A stretch of 52,394 nucleotides of DNA. Origin: Bacteroidota bacterium. GTDB taxonomy: Bacteria > Bacteroidota > Bacteroidia > Chitinophagales > Chitinophagaceae. The stretch is taken from assembly GCA_018268075.1 (NCBI GenBank), contig JAFDXH010000063.1, forward strand, positions 1 through 52,394, in the 5' to 3' direction. The first letter of the stretch is position 1. The number at the start of each line of letters is the position of its first letter. The notes beneath the pieces were generated by a model, which saw nothing but the letters and a program-made list of their open reading frames with translations, had not been told where the DNA came from and did no database searches. The position numbers were made by a program, and so were the translations under genes. Positions 34,934-44,191 of the stretch are shown in pieces.

Positions 34934-36310
34934 ATGAATAAAAGGAAAAGTGCCATTCTTGTTTTTATAACGCTTACGATTGCTGCTATTTTTCACCTGA
35001 TTGATATCTATAATTTTAATAGCCTGTCACCTGTGTTTCTTCGGGTATTGCGATGGATATTTATTGCCTCGTTAATACTTTTTGCAGTCTATAAGAAATC
35101 TTTGACTACCTGGATTTTGGCGAGTATGCTGATAGGTGTGGAGATTGGATTGGATTTTCCTGAGTTTGCAAAAAATCTGAAAGTACTGAGTAATATTTTT
35201 TTAAGAATGGTTAAAACGATCATTGCTCCAATTTTATTTTCAACATTGGTAGTAGGTATTGCCGGCCATTCAAATCTAAAGCAGGTAGGCCGCATGGGCT
35301 GGAAATCCATTTTATATTTTGAGGTAGTGACTACCATTGCTTTGATTATAGGTTTGATAGCCATAAATATTTCTCAGGCCGGTGTGGGCATTCATATTCC
35401 GCCTGGGTTTCATGAAGAGTTGCCGGTTACACACCCGCAAACGTGGCAGGATGTGATCCTGCATATTTTTCCGGAAAATATCATTAAATCAATTTATAAT
35501 GGAGATGTTTTGCCAATTGTGGTCTTTAGTGTAATATTTGGTATAGCACTGGCAATGGTACAAGAACAAAAAAGGAAGCCCCTGCTGGACTTTTCAGAAA
35601 GTCTTGCTGAAACCATGTTTAAGTTTACTAATATCATCATGCATTTTGCACCTTTTGGCGTAGGTGGTGCTATTGCTGTTACTGTAGGGCATCTGGGAAT
35701 TCCAATATTGTTTTCCTTATTAAAATTGCTGCTTACTCTATACGCTGCCTTATTGGTTTTTATCGGATTGGTTTTGTTTACGATTGCTTATTTCTTAAAA
35801 ATACCTATCAGGCAATTTATAAAGGCTGTTTCAGAGCCTGTGTCTATCGCCTTTGCAACTACCAGTTCGGAGAGTGCATTGCCCATTGCTATGGAAAACA
35901 TGGAGAAGTTTGGTGTGCCTCGAAAGATTGTGTCCTTTGTACTGCCTACCGGATATACATTTAATTTAGATGGAACAACTTTATACCTCTCCCTCGCAAG
36001 CGTATTTGTTGCGCAGGCGGCGGGTGTTCACATGCCCTTGGGAGCACAATTGATTATGGGCCTTACCCTTATGCTTACCAGCAAAGGTGTAGCAGGTGTG
36101 CCACGGGCTTCGTTGGTTATTTTGTTGGGCACGGTATCTTCATTTGGCCTGCCTGTATGGCCGGTAATGGCAATATTGGGAATAGATGAGCTGATGGATA
36201 TGGCAAGAACCTCAGTAAATGTAATCGGAAATACATTGGCAAGTTGTGTGATTGCCAAATGGGAAGGCGAGTTTGATACGGAAAAGGCTTTGGCTTTTGT
36301 GCCAGATTAA
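34934..36310 (+). CDS. Dicarboxylate/amino acid:cation symporter (DAACS family)
   Basis: Proton- or sodium-coupled uptake of glutamate, aspartate or C4-dicarboxylates. From the ATG at 34934 it has 458 residues; a GTG at 34859 adds 25 hydrophobic residues but is less likely. Seen: LKVLSNIFLRMVKTIIAPILFSTLVVGIAGH (about 85-115), the substrate/cation loop ATTSSESALPIAME (HP1 region), GYTFNLDGTTLYLSLASVFVAQ (TM7 with NLDGT), MLTSKGVAGVPRASLVIL (HP2) and DELMDMARTSVNVIGN (TM8 with Asp and Asn). All of the family's binding-site blocks are present. Exact substrate unknown. Confidence 0.93.
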   Translation: MNKRKSAILVFITLTIAAIFHLIDIYNFNSLSPVFLRVLRWIFIASLILFAVYKKSLTTWILASMLIGVEIGLDFPEFAKNLKVLSNIFLRMVKTIIAPILFSTLVVGIAGHSNLKQVGRMGWKSILYFEVVTTIALIIGLIAINISQAGVGIHIPPGFHEELPVTHPQTWQDVILHIFPENIIKSIYNGDVLPIVVFSVIFGIALAMVQEQKRKPLLDFSESLAETMFKFTNIIMHFAPFGVGGAIAVTVGHLGIPILFSLLKLLLTLYAALLVFIGLVLFTIAYFLKIPIRQFIKAVSEPVSIAFATTSSESALPIAMENMEKFGVPRKIVSFVLPTGYTFNLDGTTLYLSLASVFVAQAAGVHMPLGAQLIMGLTLMLTSKGVAGVPRASLVILLGTVSSFGLPVWPVMAILGIDELMDMARTSVNVIGNTLASCVIAKWEGEFDTEKALAFVPD

Positions 36311-36396
36311 TTTAATCTATTTTTGGTAAGGGTAATCCTCTACTTATATTTTTATTGTAAAACAATATTTGAACATTTCATTTTAAAAATAGCACT

Positions 36397-37107
36397 TTGA
36401 GTTTCTTACATATTTTAGGCATACAAATTAAAGATCTACTAAATCCCCAATTTTATATTGATTATGGCGGACTTTGGATGATTCTTTTTATCGTATTTGC
36501 AGAAACAGGATTATTCGCGGGTTTTTTTCTTCCTGGAGATGCGTTGCTTTTTGTAACCGGAATATTTAGCGACCGGATTGTAGGCAGTGCATTATTTTAT
36601 AGTAACAATCAATGGTTTGATCTGGGCGTGCTTTGGTTGTTGATAACTACGGCAGGCATTTTCGGGAATTTTGTCGGTTATTGGTTTGGTAAAAAAAGTG
36701 GCCCCTTCCTTTATGAGAGAAAAGATACTTTCTTTTTTAAGAAAAAATATTTAATACAAGCACATGATTTCTATGAAAAAAATGGTGGGTGGGCAATCAT
36801 TATAGCACGATTTGTTCCTTTTGTAAGAACCTTTGCACCCATTGTTGCCGGTATCGTTTTGATGGAAAGAAAGAAATTTGCCTTTTACAATATCATTGGT
36901 TGTATGCTATGGGTGGGTAGTATGTTGCTGGCCGGTCATTTTTTGCAACAATTTGTAAAAAGTGAATGGGGGTTTGATCTAACAAAACATCTGGAGGTGA
37001 TTGTGCTGATTATTGTGGCAGTTACCACATTTCCCGTTTTGTATAAAGTGTTTTTATCTAAGAAGAAACCCAAATCAATTAAAGACCCAGAGCAGCCCGC
37101 ATTGTGA
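36397..37107 (+). CDS. DedA family (VTT domain) membrane protein
   Basis: 236-residue inner-membrane protein. The family blocks are present: FAETGLFAGFFLPGDALLFVTG (about 35-56, the re-entrant segment with an acidic residue), YWFGKKSGPFLYERKD (about 98-113), and ARFVPFVRTFAPIVAGI (about 139-155) with the two Arg that are essential in E. coli DedA proteins. Recent work on the family points to lipid flipping (undecaprenyl phosphate or phospholipid), not tested here. The start is a TTG at 36397; the next in-frame ATG would remove a conserved part (NPQFYIDYGGLW). It is 86 bp after the symporter gene. Confidence 0.92.
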   Translation: MSFLHILGIQIKDLLNPQFYIDYGGLWMILFIVFAETGLFAGFFLPGDALLFVTGIFSDRIVGSALFYSNNQWFDLGVLWLLITTAGIFGNFVGYWFGKKSGPFLYERKDTFFFKKKYLIQAHDFYEKNGGWAIIIARFVPFVRTFAPIVAGIVLMERKKFAFYNIIGCMLWVGSMLLAGHFLQQFVKSEWGFDLTKHLEVIVLIIVAVTTFPVLYKVFLSKKKPKSIKDPEQPAL

Positions 37108-37272
37108 GGTAGGAATATGTAACAAGAAATGAAAAGGGTAGGGAATATTGTAAAACCCTTGCTATTTCAATTTTGTTTTTTTAGTAATTTATTTTTCAAA
37201 TTTTCACCACTTTTTAAAAAATAAATTGCGCTGACTTTTAACTATATTTTTATTTTTCAATATTGAGTTTAC

Positions 37273-38274
37273 GTGGCAGGTAAAAAGTTTTTAATAATCC
37301 GTTTTTCATCTATTGGCGATATAGTACTAACTACACCGGTAATACGAAATTTGAGAAAAGGATTTCCCGAGGCCGAGATACATTATCTTACAAAGAAGAA
37401 ATATTACCCTATACTAAAGGCTAATCCATATATTGACAAAATAATTTTGTTAGAAGATGATCTGCCTGAGATAATAGAAGGTTTGAAAGAAGCACAATAT
37501 AGTGAGGTGATTGATCTGCATCATAACCTGAGAACTATTCGAATAAAGAAATCTCTAAGAAAGATTCCATTTTACTCTTTCAAAAAATTAAATTTCAAAA
37601 AATGGATTTACACTAATTTTAAAATAAACCTGCTGCCACATAAGCACATAGTAGATCGGTATATGGATACCATAAATCATTTGGGAGTGTTAAATGACGG
37701 AAAGGGCCTGGATTATTTTATTGCAGAAGAAGACAGGATAAAAGATGAGGATATACCATTTTCTCATTCACTTGGCTTTGTGGCTTTAGTAATAGGTGCT
37801 GCGCATTTTACTAAAAGAATGCCCTTAAATAAATTGCAAGAGCTGGTGGTTAAGATTAATTTTCCAATAATACTTCTTGGCGGCAAGGAAGATGAGGAAA
37901 TTGGGATGCAATTAGCTGCAACAGATGATGTGAAAATATATAATTCATGCGGTAAATTTTCTTTGAATGAATCTGCCGATATTATAAGGAGGGCTACACT
38001 AGTTATCAGCAATGATACCGGGCTAATGCATATAGCTGCGGCATTTAAGAGGGAAATATTTTCTGTATGGGGCAATACCGTTCCAGCCTTTGGGATGACT
38101 CCCTATTTTACTTCCTATCGTGATTTTCAGGTGAATAAATTATGGTGTAGACCCTGTTCCAAAACTGGCTTTTCCAAATGCCCCTTAGGCCATTTTAAAT
38201 GTATGCAGCAGCAATCTACAGATGCTATTTCGCAGCAGGCAGTAGAATTTTTCAAACCCGGGCAAAGGTCGTAG
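37273..38274 (+). CDS. Glycosyltransferase family 9 (ADP-heptosyltransferase-like)
   Basis: 333 residues. GT-B fold: KFLIIRFSSIGDIVLTTPVIRNLRKGFP (about 4-31) is the acceptor-side GT9 signature with the catalytic Asp in SIGD; the donor half has GAAHFTKRMPLNKL, IILLGGKEDEEIG and VISNDTGLMHIAAAF (about 244-258) with the DTGxMH motif that grips the nucleotide sugar. Probably builds the lipopolysaccharide core at the inner-membrane face. The start is a GTG at 37273; no in-frame ATG precedes the signature. Four Cys near the C-terminus (LWCRPCS...KCPLGHFKCM) are a regular feature of this subgroup and may bind metal. Confidence 0.9.
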   Translation: MAGKKFLIIRFSSIGDIVLTTPVIRNLRKGFPEAEIHYLTKKKYYPILKANPYIDKIILLEDDLPEIIEGLKEAQYSEVIDLHHNLRTIRIKKSLRKIPFYSFKKLNFKKWIYTNFKINLLPHKHIVDRYMDTINHLGVLNDGKGLDYFIAEEDRIKDEDIPFSHSLGFVALVIGAAHFTKRMPLNKLQELVVKINFPIILLGGKEDEEIGMQLAATDDVKIYNSCGKFSLNESADIIRRATLVISNDTGLMHIAAAFKREIFSVWGNTVPAFGMTPYFTSYRDFQVNKLWCRPCSKTGFSKCPLGHFKCMQQQSTDAISQQAVEFFKPGQRS

Positions 38275-38648
38275 GGCTTCTAATTTGTTATTTTATCTCA
38301 TTGTTCGCTTCATTCTGCTTCCGCCCCGGTTCGTGTCCCACGAACCCGTGACAATTTGAAATGCAGCCTGTTCGATTATATTAACTTTCAATAAAAATCT
38401 CTGCTGTATAAGATTTTCAATCTATCAATAAATCGTTTGAGGTGCTCTCCATTTCAAGCTTAAATATAGATTGAAATAGAATTTTGCCAAATTTACCGAC
38501 AGCCTCTAAGCTCTAAAAGAATGGAAGGGTAAAATATAAATTGCATTTTTAATTTGCTAAATTTATTTTTTACTCATCCTTGCCTCAGCCTTAACTTTTT
38601 ATTTCAAAACGAAAACTCATTTTTACAGAACTATTTTCTGAAAAAAAA
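38275..38648. other. Gap between GT9 and DUF922 genes
   Basis: 374 bp. A GC-richer block at 38310-38355 holds a perfect hairpin (38328-38346). The remainder is AT-rich; no frame, promoter match or known RNA recognised. Confidence 0.5.
38328..38346. repeat. Perfect 8-bp hairpin with CCC/GGG-flanked arms
   Basis: GGTTCGTG pairs with CACGAACC over a three-base loop (TCC), 53 bp after the GT9 stop. There is no T-tract. It may be a dispersed intergenic palindrome or a protective 3' hairpin. Confidence 0.5.
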
Positions 38649-39245
38649 ATGAAAAAATATTCCTTTGTAATTTTTATCATCAGTGCCTTGGTATTCAGTA
38701 ATTCTATTAACGCCCAAAAGATAGCTGTAAGTGCTGCCTTCGAGCATCCGTCAAATAAAGCCAATTCGGATACCATTTATTATGTATTTAATCAAAAACT
38801 TAATTGGAGCGACTTTCAGGGCAAGCCTGGTACACAGTTTTCTGTAGGGGCAGTCACAGCATCTGGATTTGCTTTTCATTCTTCGATGGATTATTCTAAC
38901 AATGTATTAAATATTCGTATTGGAGTTTATGCCTTCTTTACCAAGCAAGATTCATGGAAAAAACCGAATATCAACTCAGATTATCACCTTGAGCACGAGC
39001 AGCACCATTTTGACATTTCGTGCCTGGGCGCTCAGAAATTCGTGGAGGAAATAAAATCTGTAAAATTTACATCTCAAAATTATCAGCAACTTTTAGATTC
39101 TCTGTTTTCGAAAGTGTATGATGAGAATATAAAATTGCAGGATCAATATGACAGAGAAACAAAAAATAGCATAGATGTGAAAAAACAAATAGAATGGAAT
39201 AAAAAAATATCAGATATGATAAGCAAGGTAAATAAGATGGGGTAA
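38649..39245 (+). CDS. DUF922 zincin-like exported protein
   Basis: 198 residues with a signal peptide (MKKYSFVIFIISALVFSNSINA, cut near Gln23). The DUF922 pattern is clear: LNWSDFQGKPG (51-61), AVTASGFAFHSSM (68-80) and the metalloprotease-like helix LEHEQHHFDIS, where His116-Glu117-x-x-His120 forms an HExxH motif. Family members are predicted Zn-dependent peptidases, but activity is unproven as far as I know. It contains a Lys-rich C-terminal helix (about 140-198). It stands alone before the phosphorylase-like gene. Confidence 0.82.
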   Translation: MKKYSFVIFIISALVFSNSINAQKIAVSAAFEHPSNKANSDTIYYVFNQKLNWSDFQGKPGTQFSVGAVTASGFAFHSSMDYSNNVLNIRIGVYAFFTKQDSWKKPNINSDYHLEHEQHHFDISCLGAQKFVEEIKSVKFTSQNYQQLLDSLFSKVYDENIKLQDQYDRETKNSIDVKKQIEWNKKISDMISKVNKMG

Positions 39246-39313
39246 TTCCCTACTTATTTGACTCATGCTGAAGGGGTTTGCACCCGGTGTTGATCAGCGT
39301 TAATAACATTGTG

Positions 39314-39330
39314 TGTGTAATTTTTACACA
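39314..39330 (+). promoter_or_regulatory. 17-bp palindrome upstream of the phosphorylase-like gene
   Basis: TGTGTAA, three T, TTACACA: a perfect 7-bp inverted repeat between DUF922 and the GT35-like gene, 74 bp before the preferred ATG. Its size and symmetry suit a dimeric regulator. No exact -7 element is next to it. Confidence 0.4.
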
Positions 39331-39403
39331 TTAAATGATTTCTTTTTGGCAATTTCTTATTATTTCATTTTATATTGCGCTCTTAAACAATGATTTTAAG
39401 TAC

Positions 39404-41059
39404 ATGACGAGTTTTGAAAACTATCGCATTCCCTATGAAATTAATGAGCGATATCAAAAAAAGGTGGCCTATTTCTCTATGGAATTTGCAATACACCAAC
39501 CCTTAAAAATATATAGTGGCGGTTTGGGATTTTTATCCGGATCTCACTTGAGGAGCGCTTATGAATTGAGGCAAAATTTAATAGGTATAGGTATCTTTTG
39601 GAAAGAAGGATATTATGATCAGGCACGCAATGCTGACCAGACACTTAAGGTTACTTGGGTGGAAAAAATTTATAATTTTCTTGAAGATACTGGTATTCGT
39701 TACCAGATTCAAATACATGATCATCCGGTATGGGTAAAGGTATTGTACCTAAATCCTACAACGTTTCAATCTGCACCACTATTCCTTTTAAGTACCGATT
39801 TGCCTGAAAATGATTATGTGTCGCAAACTATTAGCCACCTGTTATATGATGGCAATGCTGCAACTAAATTAGCACAATTTATTTTGCTCGGAGTAGGCGG
39901 CGCTAAGTTGATGGATGTATTAAATTATGATCCTGAGATTTATCATTTGAATGAAGCCCATGCCGTAAGTTCTGCATTTTATCTCTATAATAAATTTGGT
40001 AATATTGAAGATGTAAAAAAGAGGCTTGTTTTTACAACACACACACCCGAAGAAGCGGGAAATGAAAAACATGATATTTTTCTTTGCGAGCAAATGAGCT
40101 ATTTCTGTGGAATGCCGCTGGATGAAGTAAGAGCTTTAGCTGGCACACATGATGATCTTTTTAATCATTCACTTGCTGCTTTAAGATTTGCCCATCTGGC
40201 TAATGGGGTATCCCAATTGCATGGTGAGGTAAGCAGGTCTATGTGGCGCCACTATGAGGGTATATGTGAAATAAAGGCAATTACCAATGCTCAAAATTTA
40301 AAATATTGGGCTGATAAACAATTATACAGAGCCCGGCACGAGCACAATGATGAATGGTTTGATGATCGTAAGCGGCATTTAAAGCAACGAGCTTTGGAAA
40401 TTGTAGCCGACCAGACGGGAAAAGTTATGAGGCCAGATGTGCTCACTATTGTATGGGCCAGGCGATTTGCTGGGTATAAGAGGGCAGAGCTACTAACGAG
40501 GGATCATAAACGCTTTGAAGCATTATTGAATAATCCAAAATATCCGGTACAAATTATATGGGCAGGAAAGCCCTACCCGTTGGATCTGCCGGCTATTAAT
40601 GATTTTAACCATTTAGTAAACTTAAGCAAGCAGTATGATAATGTAGCGGTATGCGTAGGCTACGAACTTACATTGAGCAAGCGCCTAAAGCAGGCGGCTG
40701 ATGTATGGCTGAATAACCCTCGTGTACCGCGCGAAGCAAGTGGTACAAGTGGAATGACAGCGGCTATGAATGGCGCTGTAAACCTAAGTACTAACGATGG
40801 ATGGATATGTGAATTTATCAATAATGGAAATAATGGTTTTGTTGTTCCCTCTGTTGATTATTTGAACATGGGAGTGGAGGAGCAGGACAATTACGACTTG
40901 AACAAATTGTATGAAATTTTAGAAAACGAAATTCTTCCACTTTATTATAATGATTACGATACATGGCGTCAGATAGTTAAGAATGGGATGCGCGATGTTC
41001 AAATCGCATTTGGAAGCAACAGAATGGCAGACGAATATTATGAGATTATGTACAAATAG
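39404..41059 (+). CDS. GT35-like alpha-glucan phosphorylase homologue lacking the PLP lysine
   Basis: 551 residues from the ATG at 39404; an ATG at 39335 would add 23 hydrophobic residues and is less likely. Fold blocks of the alpha-glucan phosphorylase family (TIGR02094-type) are clear: AYFSMEFAIHQPLKIYSGGLGFLSGSHLRSA (about 22-52), YHLNEAHAVSSAFY (about 184-197), IVWARRFAGYKRAELL and PREASGTSGMTAAMNGAVNLSTNDGW. In true phosphorylases the last block is EASGTGNMKxxLNG or EASGTSGMKxxLNG and its Lys binds PLP; here that residue is Thr452. So the usual phosphorolysis chemistry is doubtful. It may be a sugar transferase, a binding protein or use another chemistry. Shorter than glycogen phosphorylase (about 800) but not truncated within blocks. 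Confidence 0.85.
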   Translation: MTSFENYRIPYEINERYQKKVAYFSMEFAIHQPLKIYSGGLGFLSGSHLRSAYELRQNLIGIGIFWKEGYYDQARNADQTLKVTWVEKIYNFLEDTGIRYQIQIHDHPVWVKVLYLNPTTFQSAPLFLLSTDLPENDYVSQTISHLLYDGNAATKLAQFILLGVGGAKLMDVLNYDPEIYHLNEAHAVSSAFYLYNKFGNIEDVKKRLVFTTHTPEEAGNEKHDIFLCEQMSYFCGMPLDEVRALAGTHDDLFNHSLAALRFAHLANGVSQLHGEVSRSMWRHYEGICEIKAITNAQNLKYWADKQLYRARHEHNDEWFDDRKRHLKQRALEIVADQTGKVMRPDVLTIVWARRFAGYKRAELLTRDHKRFEALLNNPKYPVQIIWAGKPYPLDLPAINDFNHLVNLSKQYDNVAVCVGYELTLSKRLKQAADVWLNNPRVPREASGTSGMTAAMNGAVNLSTNDGWICEFINNGNNGFVVPSVDYLNMGVEEQDNYDLNKLYEILENEILPLYYNDYDTWRQIVKNGMRDVQIAFGSNRMADEYYEIMYK

Positions 41060-41093
41060 TGAATATCTTATTTCATATTTCTGTTAATCTTTT

Positions 41094-41783
41094 TTATCCA
41101 CTCCATTTATTTTTGTGAGCCAGAATTATAGCTTGCGCTTTAGTGTTTACATGCAATTTGTGATAAATATTTCCGATGTGCTTCCTTATGGTGAGTACAC
41201 TTAAATCAAAAATTGAAGCAATCTTTTTGGCATCATAGCCATTGATGATGTGAGAAAGTATTTCTTTTTCACGGTTGGTAAGCAGTTGTGAGAAAGTATC
41301 CAGATCATGATTGGTTTCCTTTATAGATTTTTCTGAAATGCTTAATAGATGCAATGTTTTCCTGGCAATTGCAGGACTCATAGGAGCACCACCTATGGCC
41401 ACCACATTGGTAATAGCATTGTGCAAGGCGATTGCATTTTCATCTTTTAATAAATATCCATGTGCGCCGGCTTTTATTGCTTCAAATATTTTATCATCAT
41501 CATCGAATACGGTAAGAACAATAAAAAATATTTCAGGATATAATGCAGTTGCAAATTGAATAGCACTTATACCGTTCATCTGAGGCATTTCAAGGTCCAT
41601 AAAAATTACATGGGGCAATTTACTTACAGGTAAGCCTTTTAATTGATCAAGGCAATCATCGCCATTCTCTGCAATGAAGCAGAGATCAAGGTCTTCAAAT
41701 TCCCTGATCTTTTCAGAGATGCTGGATCGGTTTACAGCTTTGTCATCTACTATACCTATTCTGGTGATACTTGCCATGTGCAT
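41094..41783 (-). CDS. Response regulator, NarL/FixJ (LuxR-HTH) family
   Basis: 229 residues. Receiver (about 7-125) with Asp13/Asp14 (GIVDDKAVNR), phosphoacceptor Asp63 in IFMDLEMPQMNG and Lys in GYLLKDENA; LuxR-type HTH in the C-terminal part (about 163-225: LLTNREKEILSHIINGYDAKKIASIFDLSVLTIRKHIGNIYHKL). A second ATG at 41777 is an equal candidate for the start. The gene lies 63 bp after a HisKA_3-type kinase on the same strand, so they form a two-component pair. Convergent with the phosphorylase-like gene. Confidence 0.93.
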   Translation of the reverse strand: MHMASITRIGIVDDKAVNRSSISEKIREFEDLDLCFIAENGDDCLDQLKGLPVSKLPHVIFMDLEMPQMNGISAIQFATALYPEIFFIVLTVFDDDDKIFEAIKAGAHGYLLKDENAIALHNAITNVVAIGGAPMSPAIARKTLHLLSISEKSIKETNHDLDTFSQLLTNREKEILSHIINGYDAKKIASIFDLSVLTIRKHIGNIYHKLHVNTKAQAIILAHKNKWSG

Positions 41784-41846
41784 AGAATATGATTATTCAG
41801 ATGGTTACTTTATGCAATTTCTAAAATTTATAGGCAATTCAACTAC

Positions 41847-43805
41847 TCAATTTGGAGTATGTTGTGTAATGGTAATCATAGTACCCTTCTCATTTACTGA
41901 TCCTAATTCAAACTGAAATCCAGATTCCTCCGAACGCGCTTTCATATTCTTAAGTCCATGACCCCCGGATAATTTATCATCTGTTTTGAAACCGGTACCA
42001 TCATCAATTATCTGAATGATTATCTTGCTATTGCTTTTAATTATAATCTGAATTTTTGAGGCTTGGCTGTGTTTTAAGGCATTGTGAATAGCTTCTTGTA
42101 CCAACCGGAACATATTTAGTGCATTTTGCGAGCCTATGCGTACATCATTTACTATTTGGTCTAATACAGAAATTTGAATCTGTCTGTAGCTTGGTTGAAG
42201 CTTGTTGATATAATTTTTTATTCGATCACTTATACCAGTAAGGGTAATATTGTCTTTATTTAAAACCCAAATTGTATCCCTTAGCGAGTTGATAATTTCC
42301 TGAGAATGTTGTTGTAAATTCCGAATAGATGAAGCGTTTTTTTTTGGATTGTCATAAGCTATTTTTTCAATATCTGCCCTAATAGCCGAAGCATAGGCAC
42401 CTATATTATCATGTAGGTCTGCGGCTATTCTTTTACGTTCTTTTTCTTCTGCCAGAATGATAGCTTCTGCTGCAATATTTTGCTCTTCCAGGCGCGCCTT
42501 TTCCAACTTTATTTTATGCCTTCGATTATAATTTTTAAAGGCGACCCAGATAATTATACTGGACATTATTGCAAATAGAGCAGAGGCGTACAACCAATAG
42601 TTCTTTTTTAGTAAAATTAATTCCTGCTCAGCAATCTTCTTTTTATTTTCCTGAATATCAAACTGAGATTGCAGTGCTCTTAGTTCTTCAGTTGAGTTCT
42701 TCCTATTTATACTGTCTTTTACTTGAATCAACAGATGTAATGTTTCACCATATTTTTTGTAATCGCCTTGCACCTTATAATTCTCTGATAATGCACTGTA
42801 CAACAAAAGTAATAAGGCAGAGGAAATCTTTCGTCCTTCGCACAATTCGATACCCTTTTTGCAAATAGCAATACCCTTTTCAGGTTGTTTACTATTGGCA
42901 TAAAATGACCCCATTACACTCATATCTGAAATGATATATATCGTATCGCCTATGGTGTTTCTAATTTCTAAACCCTTGAGCAGGCTTTTCTCAGCATCTA
43001 CGATATTATTTTGATAACTAAGTATTAGGCCACGAACCACCAGGCCTTGGCAATAGATAAAAAGATTCTGAACTTCTCGCCCCAATTCTATCACTTTCTG
43101 ACTATAAAATTTGCAGGAATCAGCATAAATAGGATTGTGTGAGGATTGATATAGGTGAAGAAACGAAATGCTGATATTGACATTTAAAAAGCCCAGTACT
43201 TCTTTAAATTCCCTTGATAATTTTGTTGGAATATGCGCTACTGCCTTATGATACAGGTTAATCGTCTCCATATCTTGATTGTTGATCAGATAAGAAATGC
43301 CTATGGTTCTCTGGGCGAATAAAAGAGAAATTGTATCTCTTCTCTTAAGTGCTTCTTCGGCTAATTCGTAGTTTACTTTTAGAGTTTGCCTGGGCAGATT
43401 AATTCTATAATATGCATAGCCTTTGAGTTGAAAAAAAAGCATGTACGCTTTACTGTTAATTTTATCTTCCTTCAATAAATGAAGATATTTGTCTGCAATT
43501 TTTATGGCTTCATCTTCTTCGCCTTTATTTAATTTACTCCATGTAATATAATATTCTGCCATCACATTCTGAGGGCTTAAGGTATCTGGATATATTGTTT
43601 TTATTGCTGTGGCAAATTTGAAAAGAGAGTCAGCATTAAGCGAGTATTTTTCTGCACAAAGGTTTAATAGGGCTTCGGCCTTTTTTGCCGGCGATATTGC
43701 AATCGCAGCTTTTTGGCTCAGCGAATCAATAATTTTTGTTTGCGCATTCCCCTGTAGCGCTACAAGGCCAATAGTACAGTAAAATATATAAATGCTTAAT
43801 TTCAC
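41847..43805 (-). CDS. TPR-type sensor histidine kinase (HisKA_3)
   Basis: 652 residues. A signal peptide (MKLSIYIFYCTIGLVALQGNA) is followed by a periplasmic region of tetratricopeptide-like helices (about 30-370: LNLCAEKYSLNADSLFKFATAI, LYSALSENYKVQGDYKKYGETL), one transmembrane helix (about 402-422: YASALFAIMSSIIIWVAF), a coiled coil, and a HisKA_3 domain with His465 in RIAADLHDNIGAYAS. The ATPase domain has LVQEAIHNALKHS, DDGTGF and GGHGLKNMKARS. The layout is typical for Bacteroidota, where the TPRs sense an unknown signal. The NarL-type regulator follows directly. Confidence 0.92.
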   Translation of the reverse strand: MKLSIYIFYCTIGLVALQGNAQTKIIDSLSQKAAIAISPAKKAEALLNLCAEKYSLNADSLFKFATAIKTIYPDTLSPQNVMAEYYITWSKLNKGEEDEAIKIADKYLHLLKEDKINSKAYMLFFQLKGYAYYRINLPRQTLKVNYELAEEALKRRDTISLLFAQRTIGISYLINNQDMETINLYHKAVAHIPTKLSREFKEVLGFLNVNISISFLHLYQSSHNPIYADSCKFYSQKVIELGREVQNLFIYCQGLVVRGLILSYQNNIVDAEKSLLKGLEIRNTIGDTIYIISDMSVMGSFYANSKQPEKGIAICKKGIELCEGRKISSALLLLLYSALSENYKVQGDYKKYGETLHLLIQVKDSINRKNSTEELRALQSQFDIQENKKKIAEQELILLKKNYWLYASALFAIMSSIIIWVAFKNYNRRHKIKLEKARLEEQNIAAEAIILAEEKERKRIAADLHDNIGAYASAIRADIEKIAYDNPKKNASSIRNLQQHSQEIINSLRDTIWVLNKDNITLTGISDRIKNYINKLQPSYRQIQISVLDQIVNDVRIGSQNALNMFRLVQEAIHNALKHSQASKIQIIIKSNSKIIIQIIDDGTGFKTDDKLSGGHGLKNMKARSEESGFQFELGSVNEKGTMITITQHTPN

Positions 43806-44191
43806 TATGAACTATATTCAATTAGTTTGGTAATCCGGATAATATTATTCGTATTGTTTATTACCCAATATTGTTAAAAGATATATATAATTTTGCTTAT
43901 AAAAAAGGATTTTTTAAAAAATATGGATAGGATTTTAGTCTGGCATGATTTGGAAACTGCGGTTAAAATAAAAATAGTTTATCCTTAAGTTGAAACGAGA
44001 AAGAAGACTCAAGGCTATAAAATACAAAAATGGGCATTTCGATCATTGCAGGGTAACAGCTTTTTATCTACTTTCCTACAATTATGGATATCTTTATTGA
44101 AACATTTTGCAAATGAAACTTTTGTATAAATAAAATTTTTTAAGGCAATAATTTGCAGTAACTAATACTTTCATTAATTAATATTTACCGA
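43806..44191. other. Divergent gap, sensor kinase / membrane protein
   Basis: 386 bp of AT-rich DNA. No exact TAnnTTTG element, hairpin or reading frame of note. Confidence 0.6.

Noticed and set aside
39404-41059. Phosphorylase-like gene as a truncated pseudogene
   Set aside because: Although shorter than glycogen phosphorylase, it has all conserved blocks in order, an open frame and a normal end, so a shorter family member is the better reading.
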